From: Bacteroidales bacterium
GTDB taxonomy: Bacteria > Bacteroidota > Bacteroidia > Bacteroidales > UBA932
Direction of reading: 5' to 3'
Assembly: GCA_020026275.1 (NCBI GenBank)
Contig: JAHHQQ010000003.1
Coordinates: 62,001-126,000, forward strand
DNA: 64,000 bases
In this document: in pieces, positions 43,324-53,123 of the stretch
Position numbering within the stretch: the stretch's first letter is position 1
Layout: every line of letters starts with the position of its first letter
The notes under the pieces: generated by a model
The model's database searches: none
What the model was told of the DNA's origin: nothing
What the model saw: only the letters and a program-made list of their open reading frames with translations
Made by a program: the position numbers and the translations under genes

Positions 43324-45552
43324 ATGGAAATCAAAGAAATGTTCATTGACGGAACCTGGAGTCAGAAAATTGATGTCGCTGACTTTGTCTACCGGAACAT
43401 CACACCTTATTGCGGTGATGCATCCTTCCTTTGCGGACCTTCAGAACGCACCAAGAAACTTTGGCAGGAATGTCTTGTCGCTCTCGAAGAAGAAAGAAGC
43501 CACAACGGCGTCCGTGCCATCGACAACAAGACCATCTCCACCATCACATCCCACAAAGCCGGATACATTGACAGAGAAAACGAGGTCATTGTCGGACTGC
43601 AAACTGACGAACTGCTCAAAAGAGCCATCAAACCTTTCGGTGGCTGGAGAGTAGTGGAAAGAGCCTGCAACGAGAATGGCATTGAGCTCGACCCTAAAGT
43701 AAAAGAAATTTTCACACACTACCGCAAAAGCCACAACGACGGTGTGTTTGACGTATATACAGAAGAAATCCTCAAATTCCGCAAGCTCGGCTTCCTGACC
43801 GGCCTTCCTGACAACTACTCCAGAGGCCGTATCATCGGTGACTACAGAAGACTTGCTCTCTATGGTGCCGACTATCTCATCGAGCAGAAGAAAGCTGACA
43901 TGAAGAGCCTGACCGGACCGATGACTGAATCCAAAGTCCGCCTGCGTGAAGAAGTGGCAGAGCAGATCAAGGCTCTTGGTGAAATCAAGATCATGGGAGA
44001 ATATTATGGTTTGGATCTCAGCAGACCTGCCTACAACGCTCAAGAAGCAGTACAATGGGTTTATATGGCCTACCTCGCTTCTGTCAAGGAGCAGGACGGT
44101 GCAGCCATGTCTCTCGGAAGCGTTTCTTCCTTCCTGGACATCTACATTGAATACGATCTCCATCACGGCATCATCGACGAGATGGGTGCCCAGGAACTCA
44201 TCGACCAGCTGGTCATGAAACTCAGAATGGTCCGTCACCTCAGAATGCAGTCCTACAACGACATCTTCGCCGGTGACCCGACCTGGATCACAGAGTCTCT
44301 GGGTGGACGTTTCAACGACGGCAAAGTGAAAGTGACCAAGACTTCCTTCCGTTTCCTCCAGACCCTCTACAACCTCGGACCTGCACCAGAACCGAACATG
44401 ACCGTCCTCTGGAGTCCTGAACTTCCACAGGGATTCAAAGATTTCTGTGCGAAAGTATCCATCGACACCAGCTCCATCCAGTACGAGAACGATGACCTCA
44501 TGCGTCATACCCGCAACACCGATGACTACGGTATCGCATGCTGCGTATCCTTTCAGGCAGTCGGCAAGGCCATCCAGTTCTTCGGCGCCCGCGCCAACCT
44601 CGCAAAAGCACTTCTGCTCGCTTTGAACGAAGGTCGCTGCGAGAACACCGGAACACAGATGATTTCAGGCATCGCCCCAATCAAAAATGACGTTTTGAAC
44701 TACGAAGAAGTTCTTGCCAACTACAAGAAGGCATTGAAAGAAGTAGCAAGAGTCTACAACGATGCAATGAACATTATCCATTACATGCACGACAAATATG
44801 ACTATGAAAGATCTCAGATGGCATTCATCGACACCGATCCAGCCATTGATCTGGCTTATGGTGCAGCAGGTCTTTCCATTGCCGCAGACTCCCTCTCTGC
44901 CATAAAATATGCAAAAGTGACCGCCATCCGCAACGAGCAGGGTCTGACCGACCACTTCAAGGTGGAGGGTGACTATCCTTGCTACGGTAACGATGACGAC
45001 AGAGTGGACATGATTGCCAAAGAGCTCGTACACTACTTCAACGAGGAGCTCAGCAAACTTCCAGTCTACAAGAACGCTCGTCCATCCCTATCTATCCTGA
45101 CCATCACTTCCAACGTGATGTACGGCAAGAAAACCGGTGCCACCCCTGACGGAAGAGAGAAAGGCGTTGCCTTCGCTCCGGGTGCCAACCCAATGCACGG
45201 CCGTGACAGCCACGGAGCCATCGCTTCATTGAGTTCTGTCAGCAAACTGGACTACTGCGATGCCAATGACGGTATCAGCAACACTTTCTCCATCGTCCCT
45301 AAATCTCTCGGACCAACCGATGAGGACAGAGTGGACAACCTGGAGACCATGATTGACGGCTACTTCACCAAGGGAGCACATCACCTGAACGTGAACGTGC
45401 TCAACAGAGAAATGCTGGAAGATGCCATGGAGCATCCAGAGAACTATCCTCAGCTCACCATCCGTGTTTCCGGCTACGCTGTCAACTTCGTCAAACTGAG
45501 CCGTGAGCATCAGCTGGAAGTGATTGCACGTACCTTCCACGAGGCAATGTAA
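43324..45552 (+). CDS. pflB: Formate C-acetyltransferase (pyruvate formate-lyase)
   Basis: A 742-residue glycyl-radical enzyme that converts pyruvate and CoA into acetyl-CoA and formate under anaerobic conditions. The adjacent catalytic cysteines are Cys406-Cys407 (GIACCVSF) and the radical glycine is Gly717 in IRVSGYAVNF, 25 residues before the C-terminus as in PflB. Other family segments are DFVYRNITPYCGDASFL near the N-terminus and TPDGREKGVAFAPGANPMHG near 615. Codon use is strongly biased, fitting high expression. The activating enzyme gene starts 28 nt downstream, and a near-perfect promoter lies upstream. The enzyme is cytoplasmic and oxygen-sensitive, which supports an anaerobic fermentative lifestyle. 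Confidence 0.97.
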   Translation: MEIKEMFIDGTWSQKIDVADFVYRNITPYCGDASFLCGPSERTKKLWQECLVALEEERSHNGVRAIDNKTISTITSHKAGYIDRENEVIVGLQTDELLKRAIKPFGGWRVVERACNENGIELDPKVKEIFTHYRKSHNDGVFDVYTEEILKFRKLGFLTGLPDNYSRGRIIGDYRRLALYGADYLIEQKKADMKSLTGPMTESKVRLREEVAEQIKALGEIKIMGEYYGLDLSRPAYNAQEAVQWVYMAYLASVKEQDGAAMSLGSVSSFLDIYIEYDLHHGIIDEMGAQELIDQLVMKLRMVRHLRMQSYNDIFAGDPTWITESLGGRFNDGKVKVTKTSFRFLQTLYNLGPAPEPNMTVLWSPELPQGFKDFCAKVSIDTSSIQYENDDLMRHTRNTDDYGIACCVSFQAVGKAIQFFGARANLAKALLLALNEGRCENTGTQMISGIAPIKNDVLNYEEVLANYKKALKEVARVYNDAMNIIHYMHDKYDYERSQMAFIDTDPAIDLAYGAAGLSIAADSLSAIKYAKVTAIRNEQGLTDHFKVEGDYPCYGNDDDRVDMIAKELVHYFNEELSKLPVYKNARPSLSILTITSNVMYGKKTGATPDGREKGVAFAPGANPMHGRDSHGAIASLSSVSKLDYCDANDGISNTFSIVPKSLGPTDEDRVDNLETMIDGYFTKGAHHLNVNVLNREMLEDAMEHPENYPQLTIRVSGYAVNFVKLSREHQLEVIARTFHEAM

Positions 45553-45580
45553 TTGAATCAAAAGAACATCCAACTATAGA

Positions 45581-46315
45581 ATGAATCTGAAAGTACATTC
45601 ATACGAAAGTTTGGGAACCTACGATGGGCCGGGAATCCGGCTCGTCGTTTTTCTTCAAGGCTGCCCTTTCCGCTGCCTGTACTGTGCCAATCCGGACACC
45701 ATTCCCTTTGAAGGGGGCAAAGAGACCGCACCGGAAGAAATCCTGAACATGGCCATCAACGAAAAACCATTTTTCGGAAAGAAGGGTGGAGTCACCTTTT
45801 CCGGAGGAGAACCGACGGTCCAGGCAGAAGCGCTGGTCCCGCTGGTCAAGGCGCTTCACGAAAAAGGCATTTCCGTGTGCATTGACACCAACGGAGGCAT
45901 CTGGAACAGACACGTCAAGGAACTCTTCTCCCTGGCAGACCTCATTCTGCTGGACGTGAAGCAGTTCAACCGCGAAAAGCACCTGTCCCTGACCGGAAGG
46001 GAGAACACCCAGACCTTGAAGACCGCCACCTGGCTCGAAGAGCACGGACGGCCATTCTGGATGAGATATGTACTGGTTCCGGGCATCAGCGATGCGGAAG
46101 AAGACATCCGGGCACTGGGAGAACATTTCGGCAACGGAAACTACAAGATGCTCCAACGGGTTGAGATCCTTCCCTACCACACACTCGGAGTCAACAAATA
46201 CGAATCACTGGGGAAAGAATATCCACTGAAAGGAACCCCTCTCAATACCAGCGAGCAGCTGGAAAGAGCCAAAGGTCTTTTCCAGGAATATTTCGACTGT
46301 GCCGTCATGAACTGA
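45581..46315 (+). CDS. pflA: Pyruvate formate-lyase activating enzyme (radical SAM)
   Basis: A 244-residue radical SAM enzyme that generates the glycyl radical on PflB. The [4Fe-4S] cysteines Cys28, Cys32 and Cys35 lie in the classic CX3CX2C motif (CPFRCLYC). Further radical SAM elements are GGVTFSGGEPTVQ (about 68) and CIDTNGG (about 105). The C-terminus has the PflA pattern VEILPYHTLGVNKYESLG (about 200). The length equals that of bacterial PflA proteins (about 245). It is encoded 28 nt after pflB in the same operon and followed by a rho-independent terminator. Confidence 0.96.
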   Translation: MNLKVHSYESLGTYDGPGIRLVVFLQGCPFRCLYCANPDTIPFEGGKETAPEEILNMAINEKPFFGKKGGVTFSGGEPTVQAEALVPLVKALHEKGISVCIDTNGGIWNRHVKELFSLADLILLDVKQFNREKHLSLTGRENTQTLKTATWLEEHGRPFWMRYVLVPGISDAEEDIRALGEHFGNGNYKMLQRVEILPYHTLGVNKYESLGKEYPLKGTPLNTSEQLERAKGLFQEYFDCAVMN

Positions 46316-46352
46316 TGCGCCCCCTCCGGAACCCGGTTCCTGAAAAAATAAG

Positions 46353-46384
46353 ATCCTGTATGGTACGTCCATACAGGATTTTTC
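46353..46384 (+). terminator. Rho-independent terminator after pflA
   Basis: An 11-bp perfect stem (46353-46363 with 46369-46379), 5-nt loop, followed by TTTTTCTTG. It ends the pflB-pflA transcript. Confidence 0.82.
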
Positions 46385-46410
46385 TTGATTATTGAAGAAC
46401 ATCGACTGTT

Positions 46411-46418
46411 TATTTTCG
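46411..46418 (+). promoter_or_regulatory. Weak -7-like element upstream of the beta-barrel gene
   Basis: TATTTTCG is one base from TAnnTTTG and lies about 66 nt before the start at 46484. TTG at 46392 is the nearest -33 candidate, with a 16-nt spacer, which is short. The same TATTTTCG variant occurs before the starch operon. Confidence 0.35.
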
Positions 46419-46483
46419 TATATTACAAAGTTTTATTTCCATAAATGTCCGAACACTTGAAAAAAGGCAAAATATCAATAATC

Positions 46484-49366
46484 ATGAAAAATAAATTACG
46501 GTATCTGCTGATATTCTTTCTAATCCTGACAAGTCTGATGGAATCAGAAGCACAGATCAACATGGAGTTCTTCAACAGAAGCATCAATGTGAATGTAACC
46601 ATGAAGGTATCGGACAAGGACAACGCAGAAGCCATCCCTTTCGCCACCGCCTACCTCATTCCCCAAGGGGACACCACCATTGTGGAACTGACCCTGTCCG
46701 ACCAGGAAGGAAAGATCGAATTCAGCCAGGTTCCGGCCGGTTCCTACGAAGTGAACATCGAACTGATGGGCTACCGTCCCTACAAGAAGATGCACCAACT
46801 GAAAAAATGGGAGGTGGATCTGGGTGAAATCCAACTGGAGGTGGACAAGAAAGCGCTTCGGGCCGCCACCATCTCTGCCGCCGCCAATCCCATCCGAGTC
46901 GTGAAGGACACCATCGAATTCACGGCATCCGCCTTCCGCATAGGACAGAATGCCATGTTGGAAGACCTGCTCAAGAAAATGCCGGGAATAGAAATCGAGA
47001 ACGGAAAAGTCAAGCTGAACGGTCAGGAAATCGACCGCATCACCGTCGGAGGCAAGACCTTCTTCTTCAAGGACCAGAATGCCGCCCTCAAGAACCTCCC
47101 AGCCCACCTCGTAGACAAAATCAAAGTGATTGACCGGGAAAAAGATGAAGCCGCCTTTACCGGCATCTCCTCCAAGGACGACAGAGAAAAAGTCATGGAC
47201 ATCGGCCTGAAGAAGGAATTCAAGAAGGGCTGGTTCGGCAATCTGGCAGGAGCGGCCGGAGCCAGCATCAATTCCGGCAAGTCCAATCCGCTCATGGAAA
47301 AGAGCCGACCTGTCTATCATGCCAACGCCATGGTTTCCGGATACAATGAGAAGGACCAGGTCGTCTTCCTCGCCAACGGACAGAACGTGGTCCCTTCCAC
47401 TTCCGGCCTCATGTTCGTCGCCAGAGGCATGAATTCCAATATTGAGAATGCCTATGCCGAAATGCAAGGCCTCACCACATCCGCTTCTGCCGGAACCAAC
47501 TGGAACACCCAGAGATGGAAAGGAATGGAAATCGCCACCTCCGCCAAATATGACTATTCCAACAAAAATGGAAAAAAGACTGCCTTCAGAACCTCCTTCC
47601 AGCAGGAAGGGCCGGAGCTCGACACCCGTTCCAGATTTGAAGGGACCGGACATGAAAACGGCTTCAGCGTCAACATGGAACTGAAGAACACCGACAAGAA
47701 AAAATATTATATCCAAATCCAGCCGGAGGTCAATTACAAGAAGAATTTCGTCCAGCAGCACAACTGGTCAGAATCCAGCACCAACGAAGAATCTTCCAAT
47801 GCCCACTATTCCCACACCGATGGCAGCACCTCCCTCTTCCACAACGCACTCTCCATGGCGATCGGCCGGACCAATATGGGAAAAGAAGGCAGATCACTCA
47901 TCTTCAGCGGCAACTACAGATTCGACAAAGGGAAAGGAAGCAGCCTGGAGAAGACTTCCCTCTCCGACGATCCGCTCCGCTACCATCTGGACAACCAGTC
48001 ACTGAATTTCTACGGCAAGCTGTCCTATGCGGAAAAAATTTCGGAAAAATGGACCTTACAGACCATTCTGGAGTCAAACTACACCTCCAGCAACCGCACC
48101 AAAGACGCCTTCAATCCAGACGGCACGCAAAACGACCATTTCTCAGGCTGGTCAGAGAACAGCTCCCTACGGGAATCCGGCAATATCGCTTTCCAGTACG
48201 GCAAGAAAGAACTTCGTTTCCAGGCCGGTGCCAAAGTGACCGCCCTCAAGAATATCATCCGGTCCGTATCTCTGGGCAACGAGACCGAATCCGGAAAAGA
48301 CGAATGGAAATGGAACTTCTCCCCTTTCATCAACTTCTTCCTGAACCAGAAAGACCACCGGCTGAACCTCTTCTACAACTCATGGAACAATGCAGTATCC
48401 GCAGAGCAGGTCGCCCCTACTCTTGATCTGAGAGATCCTCTCCAGATCAAGACGGGAAATGTCTATCTGAAGCCTTATCTCTATAACGGCATCTACGGTG
48501 CCTATGCCTACAACAATCGGGAGACCTTCACCTTCATCGGTCTGGATGTCAACCTGAACATTACCCTCAACGGAATATCCGATGCCATCTGGTTTGACCA
48601 GACCGGCACCCGTTACGCCATTCCAGTCAATGTCCGCAAGCCACAGAGCAACACTTCCGTCTATTTCAATCTGAACCAGCCCTTCGGCCCAGAGAAACAC
48701 TTCTCCTTCAACACCTCGTTGGGAAGCAACTATTCCTATAGCGACAGCTACCAGGCCAAAGGAATGCTTGAAGGATTGGATATCGACCAGTTTGACTACA
48801 ACCAGTTCATGTCCTCCTTCTGGGGAAATGCCGATGGAGACCGGTTCTACAACGGAGACAGCGGATTTGTTGAAAGCAACACGAAGCATATCCGCAGCTG
48901 GGCTTCCGCCGGATTCAAATACACCTGTGACTTTCTGGATGTCCTGCTAAAGCAGAATGCCAACAGCAACATTTCCAGATATTCTCTGAACTCCCAAGCC
49001 AACCGGAAAACCTGGGACTTCACCTCATCCGCTTCCCTGAATATCCGGCCGGGCAAAGAATGGGAAATCATGACAGATGTCCTGTACTCCTGGTACCGGG
49101 GCTACTCCAAAGGCTACGGCGATCCGCAGCTGCTGTGGAACATCAAATTGAACAAGAGCATCCGGTCCTTCACCCTCAGCCTGACGGCCACAGACCTGCT
49201 CAACCAGACCCGGAACTTCAGCCACAACGTTTCCAATGAATACGTGGAAGACATCTACACCAACAACTTCGGTCGATACATCACGCTGGGACTGACCTGG
49301 AACTTTGGAAAGAAAGGCGCCTCCCAGAACAGAAACGTACAGAGCGCCATGATGCGTATGCAGTAA
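46484..49366 (+). CDS. Orphan outer-membrane beta-barrel protein (TonB-receptor-like)
   Basis: A 960-residue outer-membrane protein of the Bacteroidetes family with a carboxypeptidase-like domain, degenerate plug and large beta-barrel (OMP_b-brl type). Start ATG 46484 gives the signal MKNKLRYLLIFFLILTSLME; the more upstream in-frame ATG at 46445 lacks a signal. The regulatory domain (about 40-120: VSDKDNAEAIPFATAYLIP) precedes the plug-like part with LEDLLKKMPGIEIENGKVKL, GQEIDRITVGGKTFFFKD and LPAHLVDKIKVIDREKDE. The barrel starts about 250 and ends at GLTWNFGKKG, followed by a short Met/Arg-rich tail (NVQSAMMRMQ). No SusD, TonB partner or enzyme gene is adjacent, so the role is open. Family members are linked to transport or surface assembly. 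A terminator follows. Confidence 0.82.
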   Translation: MKNKLRYLLIFFLILTSLMESEAQINMEFFNRSINVNVTMKVSDKDNAEAIPFATAYLIPQGDTTIVELTLSDQEGKIEFSQVPAGSYEVNIELMGYRPYKKMHQLKKWEVDLGEIQLEVDKKALRAATISAAANPIRVVKDTIEFTASAFRIGQNAMLEDLLKKMPGIEIENGKVKLNGQEIDRITVGGKTFFFKDQNAALKNLPAHLVDKIKVIDREKDEAAFTGISSKDDREKVMDIGLKKEFKKGWFGNLAGAAGASINSGKSNPLMEKSRPVYHANAMVSGYNEKDQVVFLANGQNVVPSTSGLMFVARGMNSNIENAYAEMQGLTTSASAGTNWNTQRWKGMEIATSAKYDYSNKNGKKTAFRTSFQQEGPELDTRSRFEGTGHENGFSVNMELKNTDKKKYYIQIQPEVNYKKNFVQQHNWSESSTNEESSNAHYSHTDGSTSLFHNALSMAIGRTNMGKEGRSLIFSGNYRFDKGKGSSLEKTSLSDDPLRYHLDNQSLNFYGKLSYAEKISEKWTLQTILESNYTSSNRTKDAFNPDGTQNDHFSGWSENSSLRESGNIAFQYGKKELRFQAGAKVTALKNIIRSVSLGNETESGKDEWKWNFSPFINFFLNQKDHRLNLFYNSWNNAVSAEQVAPTLDLRDPLQIKTGNVYLKPYLYNGIYGAYAYNNRETFTFIGLDVNLNITLNGISDAIWFDQTGTRYAIPVNVRKPQSNTSVYFNLNQPFGPEKHFSFNTSLGSNYSYSDSYQAKGMLEGLDIDQFDYNQFMSSFWGNADGDRFYNGDSGFVESNTKHIRSWASAGFKYTCDFLDVLLKQNANSNISRYSLNSQANRKTWDFTSSASLNIRPGKEWEIMTDVLYSWYRGYSKGYGDPQLLWNIKLNKSIRSFTLSLTATDLLNQTRNFSHNVSNEYVEDIYTNNFGRYITLGLTWNFGKKGASQNRNVQSAMMRMQ

Positions 49367-49420
49367 AAATGAATGCTCCCCCCAAAGGCTGGACAATTTA
49401 TAATATAATGCATATGAACT

Positions 49421-49459
49421 ATGAACTGCCCCTAAGTCTTCAGCTTAGGGGCAGTTCAT
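49421..49459. terminator. Bidirectional terminator
   Basis: A perfect 16-bp stem (49421-49436 with 49444-49459) with a 7-nt loop lies between the convergent beta-barrel and pyruvate kinase genes. Neither side has a long T tract, but the stem is strong and well placed for both. Confidence 0.72.
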
Positions 49460-49476
49460 ATCAAGAAGGAAAAAAA

Positions 49477-50898
49477 CTATTCTTTTCCTACATATTTGAA
49501 TTCCAGGTAAGTGGCACCTATTTCGCTGTTGAAACTGCCTCCGATGATTCCTACCAAATCTCCTTCTTCCAGACGGCCTTCTTCCTTGAGCAGACGGATA
49601 GACTCATTCACCAGTTCCTCCTTGCTCTTCTGGATCTGGATCGGATAGCAGTAGATGCCAAAAATCATGGCCAGTTCCCTCATGGTCCTTTCCTGATAGC
49701 ACATGGCATAGATAGGCACTTTCGGTCTGAATTCTGCCAAATAACGACCAGTTCGGCCTGTCCAAGTATCAAAGATAATGGCCTTGACAGGTAGCTGGAT
49801 GCTGGCTTCCACCAGATTGCGAGCCAAAGTGGCGGCAATCGGTTTCATGATATGGTCCTGGACCAGGTTGTATTTCATATCCAGAGAAGCATCTGTTGAT
49901 TTTTCTGCTTCTCTGGCAATTTTATACATCATCTCGACACATTCGACAGGATATTTGCCCTGGGCTGTCTCTCCACTCAACATGATGGCATCGGTACGCT
50001 GGAAAATAGCATTGGCAATATCAGTCACCTCTGCTCTGGTAGGACGTGGATTCTCTATCATGCTGTGAAGCATCTGGGTGGCGATGATTACCGGTTTTCT
50101 GAAACGACGGCATTTCTGGACAATCTGATTTTGAATAAGAGGTATTCTTTCTGCAGGAATTTCTACACCAAGATCGCCACGTGCGACCATGACACCATAA
50201 CAACCTATGAGAATCTCCTCCAGATTATCCACACCCTGCTGATTTTCAATCTTGGAAATAATCTTGATCTCGCTATGGTGCTCATCCAATATCTGCTGAA
50301 TTTCCTGAACATCCTCCTTGCTTCTCACGAATGAGTGGGCAATGAAATCGACATTTGCCTTGATGGCCCATTCCACGAAAGTCTTGTCCTTGGGAGTAAG
50401 GGCAGGAAGACAAATCTTCACATTCGGAACATTGACACTCTTCTTTCCCTTGATGACTCCGTTGTTGATGACAAGACACTCCAGATGTTCTGAATCCTTA
50501 TGTTCCACCAACAAATCCACCAAGCCATCATCAATCAGCACATGAGCACCTTCTGGCACATCATGAACAAAAGATTTGCAATTGGTATACAGAATACCGT
50601 GAGAACATTTTCCATCTCCCGCCTTGACAACAATCTTGTCACCTTCACTGACTTTGAAACCAACCGCCGAATCCATCGGAGCGAGCCTCACTTCAGGTCC
50701 TTTTGTATCAATCAAAATTCCGATTTTGTCAGATACCGCTCTTGTATTGTCAACAATACGCTGGGCACCTTCCAAGGAAGCATGAGCAGAATTGATTCTG
50801 ACCAGGTTCATTCCACTCCTATAGAGTTTCTCGATGAAATCGACATCGCAGTTGATGTCGGAAATCGTGCATATTATCTTTGTTCTTTTCTCCTGCAT
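49477..50898 (-). CDS. pyk: Pyruvate kinase
   Basis: A 473-residue glycolytic enzyme converting phosphoenolpyruvate and ADP into pyruvate and ATP. The start chosen is the ATG at 50898 (MQEKRTKIICTISD), which matches the family N-terminus; ATG 50910 and 50955 are possible longer starts. Motifs: RINSAHAS (substrate Arg and following residues), LIDTKGPEVRLA, the metal/PEP site KIENQQGVDN, MVARGDLGVEIP and MLSGETAQGKYPVE. The C-terminal allosteric domain (about 345-473) is complete. It is monocistronic and convergent with the barrel gene across a terminator. With pflBA it completes the route from PEP to acetyl-CoA and formate. CATATTTG at 50925-50932 (minus strand) is a near-consensus -7 box. Confidence 0.95.
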   Translation of the reverse strand: MQEKRTKIICTISDINCDVDFIEKLYRSGMNLVRINSAHASLEGAQRIVDNTRAVSDKIGILIDTKGPEVRLAPMDSAVGFKVSEGDKIVVKAGDGKCSHGILYTNCKSFVHDVPEGAHVLIDDGLVDLLVEHKDSEHLECLVINNGVIKGKKSVNVPNVKICLPALTPKDKTFVEWAIKANVDFIAHSFVRSKEDVQEIQQILDEHHSEIKIISKIENQQGVDNLEEILIGCYGVMVARGDLGVEIPAERIPLIQNQIVQKCRRFRKPVIIATQMLHSMIENPRPTRAEVTDIANAIFQRTDAIMLSGETAQGKYPVECVEMMYKIAREAEKSTDASLDMKYNLVQDHIMKPIAATLARNLVEASIQLPVKAIIFDTWTGRTGRYLAEFRPKVPIYAMCYQERTMRELAMIFGIYCYPIQIQKSKEELVNESIRLLKEEGRLEEGDLVGIIGGSFNSEIGATYLEFKYVGKE

Positions 50899-51092
50899 AC
50901 TAACTATCATTATTTTCAATTCAACAAATATGCGGAAAAATCTGAAATTTATCAAGAGTGAACCCTCACTAAAATGTTTTGTATGCCCTTTCTTGGGAAA
51001 AGACCTGTCTGTTTTTTCGAAAAATTATATATATTTATACTTTCCTTCTCTTCAGAGAGTAATAATAGAAGCAAACGAATAACTGTTGTCCG

Positions 51093-51857
51093 ATGAAAAG
51101 AGCAATAATAGTTGGGGCCACATCTGGAATGGGATATGATCTGGCTGTCGCCCTACTGAAAAAAGGATGGAAACTGGGACTTGCAGGACGTTCCATAGAA
51201 AAACTACAGAAAATTCAAGAAACATACGGGAGCCAAGTAGAAATACAGAAAATTGATGTCAATCAGGCAGATTGCACCAGAAAACTTTCTGAGCTCGTCC
51301 AGAAGTTAGGAGGAATGGATTCGTATCTGCATTTTTCGGGAATCGGTATCCAGAACAGGTTGCTGGATCCTCAAATTGAGAACCAGATTATTCAGACCAA
51401 TGTTGTCGGATTCACGCAGATGATTGACTTTGCCTATAACTGGTTCAAGACATCGGGGATCCATGACCTCCAGCACAAGGGGCACATTGTCGTCGTCACC
51501 TCTGTCGCTTCCACTCGAGGGACCGGAATTGCCGCCTCCTACACCTCCAGCAAAAAATACCAGTCAACTTATCTGGCCGCATTGAGCCAACTGGCCCATA
51601 CCCAAGACGATCCGATTCAATTCACTGAAATTCAACCCGGTTTCGTCGCCACTCCGATGCTAAAACGAGCCTATCCATGTCAAATTTCCAGGAAAAAAGC
51701 AGTCCAATATATATTAAAAGGCATATTGAAGAAAAAACGCATGGTCATCTTCGATTGGAAATACCGCTTCGTTGTTCTTGTCTGGAGACTAATCCCCCGA
51801 GCCATCTGGGAAAAAGTGGACTGGTTCCGGAAAAACAGAGTAAAAACAACTTTATAG
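51093..51857 (+). CDS. Short-chain dehydrogenase/reductase (SDR)
   Basis: A 254-residue cytoplasmic oxidoreductase of the classical SDR family. The nucleotide-binding motif GATSGMG (8-14) and the catalytic triad Ser137 or Ser140 (VVTSVAS), Tyr150 and Lys154 (YTSSK) are in place. The RS after the second strand (AGRSIEKL) suggests NADP(H) preference. The C-terminal tail (about 215-254) is rich in Lys, Arg and Trp with one hydrophobic stretch (FDWKYRFVVLVWRLIPRAIW), so it may associate with membranes, as in some SDRs of lipid metabolism. The substrate is unknown. An alpha/beta hydrolase gene starts 13 nt downstream and is surely co-transcribed. Confidence 0.88.
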   Translation: MKRAIIVGATSGMGYDLAVALLKKGWKLGLAGRSIEKLQKIQETYGSQVEIQKIDVNQADCTRKLSELVQKLGGMDSYLHFSGIGIQNRLLDPQIENQIIQTNVVGFTQMIDFAYNWFKTSGIHDLQHKGHIVVVTSVASTRGTGIAASYTSSKKYQSTYLAALSQLAHTQDDPIQFTEIQPGFVATPMLKRAYPCQISRKKAVQYILKGILKKKRMVIFDWKYRFVVLVWRLIPRAIWEKVDWFRKNRVKTTL

Positions 51858-51870
51858 AATAAATCATATC

Positions 51871-52818
51871 ATGAGTACAAGAAAGAAAGTGACCATCACG
51901 GTCATCTCCATTATTGCTGCACTGGTCGCCACTCTTATAGGTGGAGGTTTCTACATGCTGGACTATGCTCTCTGTCCAGATCAAATGAGTGTCGAAGAAG
52001 CAGAAAAAGTAACCAGAGAACGTCACAAAGTGATCAATCCCTGGTTAGATAGCTTGAGAGCGAAGAATGCACTAAGAGATACTTTCATCATAGCAAAAGA
52101 TGGGGAGCGTCTGCACGCTGTATATGCCAAAGCAACACAACCGACCCACCGGACGGCCGTTATCGTTCATGGCTATACCGACCAGGCAATGGAAATGCTT
52201 CATATCGGCTACCTCTATCACCATGACCTTCATTGCAATATTCTACTTCCTGATCTCAGATTTTCAGGTCTGACCGGTGGAAAAGCCATCCAAATGGGAT
52301 GGAAAGACCGAGAAGATGTGATAGAATGGATTGGGCACACTCCAGAACTATTTGGAAACAACCTGCAGATTGCAGTACACGGCATTTCCATGGGAGCGGC
52401 AACCACCATGATGACATCAGGAGAACAACTGCCTGAAACAGTCAAGTGCTTTGTAGATGACTGCGGTTACACCAGCGTCTGGGACCAGTTCGCAAAAGAG
52501 TTGAAAGAGCAATTCGGCTTACCGGCCTTCCCTCTTCTCAACACCGCCAGCTGGTTATGCAATCTGAAATACGGCTGGAACTTCAAAGAAGCCTCTTCTT
52601 TGGAACAGATAAAAAAATGCAAACTGCCCATGCTGTTCATCCATGGTGATCAGGATGACTACGTCCCGACCTGGATGGTCTACGACCTCTATGACATCAA
52701 ATCAGAACCCAAAGAACTATGGATCACAAAAGGAGTCGCTCACGCCAGATCCTACGATGTCTATCCAAAAGAATATACCGAACACGTTCGAAACTTTACG
52801 GGAAAATATCTTCAATAA
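51871..52818 (+). CDS. Membrane-anchored alpha/beta hydrolase
   Basis: A 315-residue serine hydrolase. An N-terminal membrane anchor (about 7-30, VTITVISIIAALVATLIGGG) is followed by an alpha/beta-hydrolase domain with oxyanion segment VIVHGYTDQ (about 97), nucleophile Ser173 in HGISMGA, Asp in HGDQDDYVP (about 258) and His in GVAHARS. This form is close to the FrsA/YqkD (DUF1749-like peptidase S9 relative) group of small esterases. The active site should face the periplasm. It is the second gene of an operon with the SDR, so the two may act on the same lipid or ester compound, but the substrate cannot be read from sequence. A strong hairpin terminator follows 15 nt after the stop. Confidence 0.88.
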   Translation: MSTRKKVTITVISIIAALVATLIGGGFYMLDYALCPDQMSVEEAEKVTRERHKVINPWLDSLRAKNALRDTFIIAKDGERLHAVYAKATQPTHRTAVIVHGYTDQAMEMLHIGYLYHHDLHCNILLPDLRFSGLTGGKAIQMGWKDREDVIEWIGHTPELFGNNLQIAVHGISMGAATTMMTSGEQLPETVKCFVDDCGYTSVWDQFAKELKEQFGLPAFPLLNTASWLCNLKYGWNFKEASSLEQIKKCKLPMLFIHGDQDDYVPTWMVYDLYDIKSEPKELWITKGVAHARSYDVYPKEYTEHVRNFTGKYLQ

Positions 52819-52833
52819 CCCTTCCCTATCCAG

Positions 52834-52877
52834 ATACAGGAGCGGCTTCCCTTCTTAAAGGGAAGCCGCTCCTGTAT
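52834..52877. terminator. Strong hairpin terminator after the hydrolase gene
   Basis: A perfect 20-bp stem (52834-52853 with 52858-52877) closed by a 4-nt loop, the longest perfect hairpin I found in the window. ATCATTTCTC follows. It sits between the SDR/hydrolase operon and the converging RND operon. Confidence 0.78.
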
Positions 52878-53123
52878 CATTTCTCTGACATACCTCAGAA
52901 GTTGGACGGACAATATTCTTGGATTGGAATGAAGCTCGGTATTGTACCGGACATTTTCCATTCCGGCTCAATCTGTCCCCTCGTTATTGCAACGGCCGAT
53001 GGGTTTCACGAATTTCTCAACAAACCGCTTTACACTGTCCCGCATTGCTCTACGCTGTTCCGCTTCTACAAATAGAACGACGCATTTTTAGCCCTTCTGG
53101 TCTGGGCTGATTGTATCAATGAA
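52878..53123. other. Intergenic sequence without a supported gene
   Basis: Beyond the hairpin, about 246 bp remain before the end of the converging efflux gene; the whole gap from 52819 is 305 bp. Short open frames exist on both strands but have no start context or recognisable family. A weak 5-bp hairpin (AGCCC and GGGCT) near 53087-53105 could end the minus-strand transcript. Confidence 0.4.

Noticed and set aside
52719..53075. Plus-strand frame overlapping the end of the alpha/beta hydrolase gene and the terminator
   Set aside because: It crosses the 20-bp terminator hairpin and has no recognisable product.
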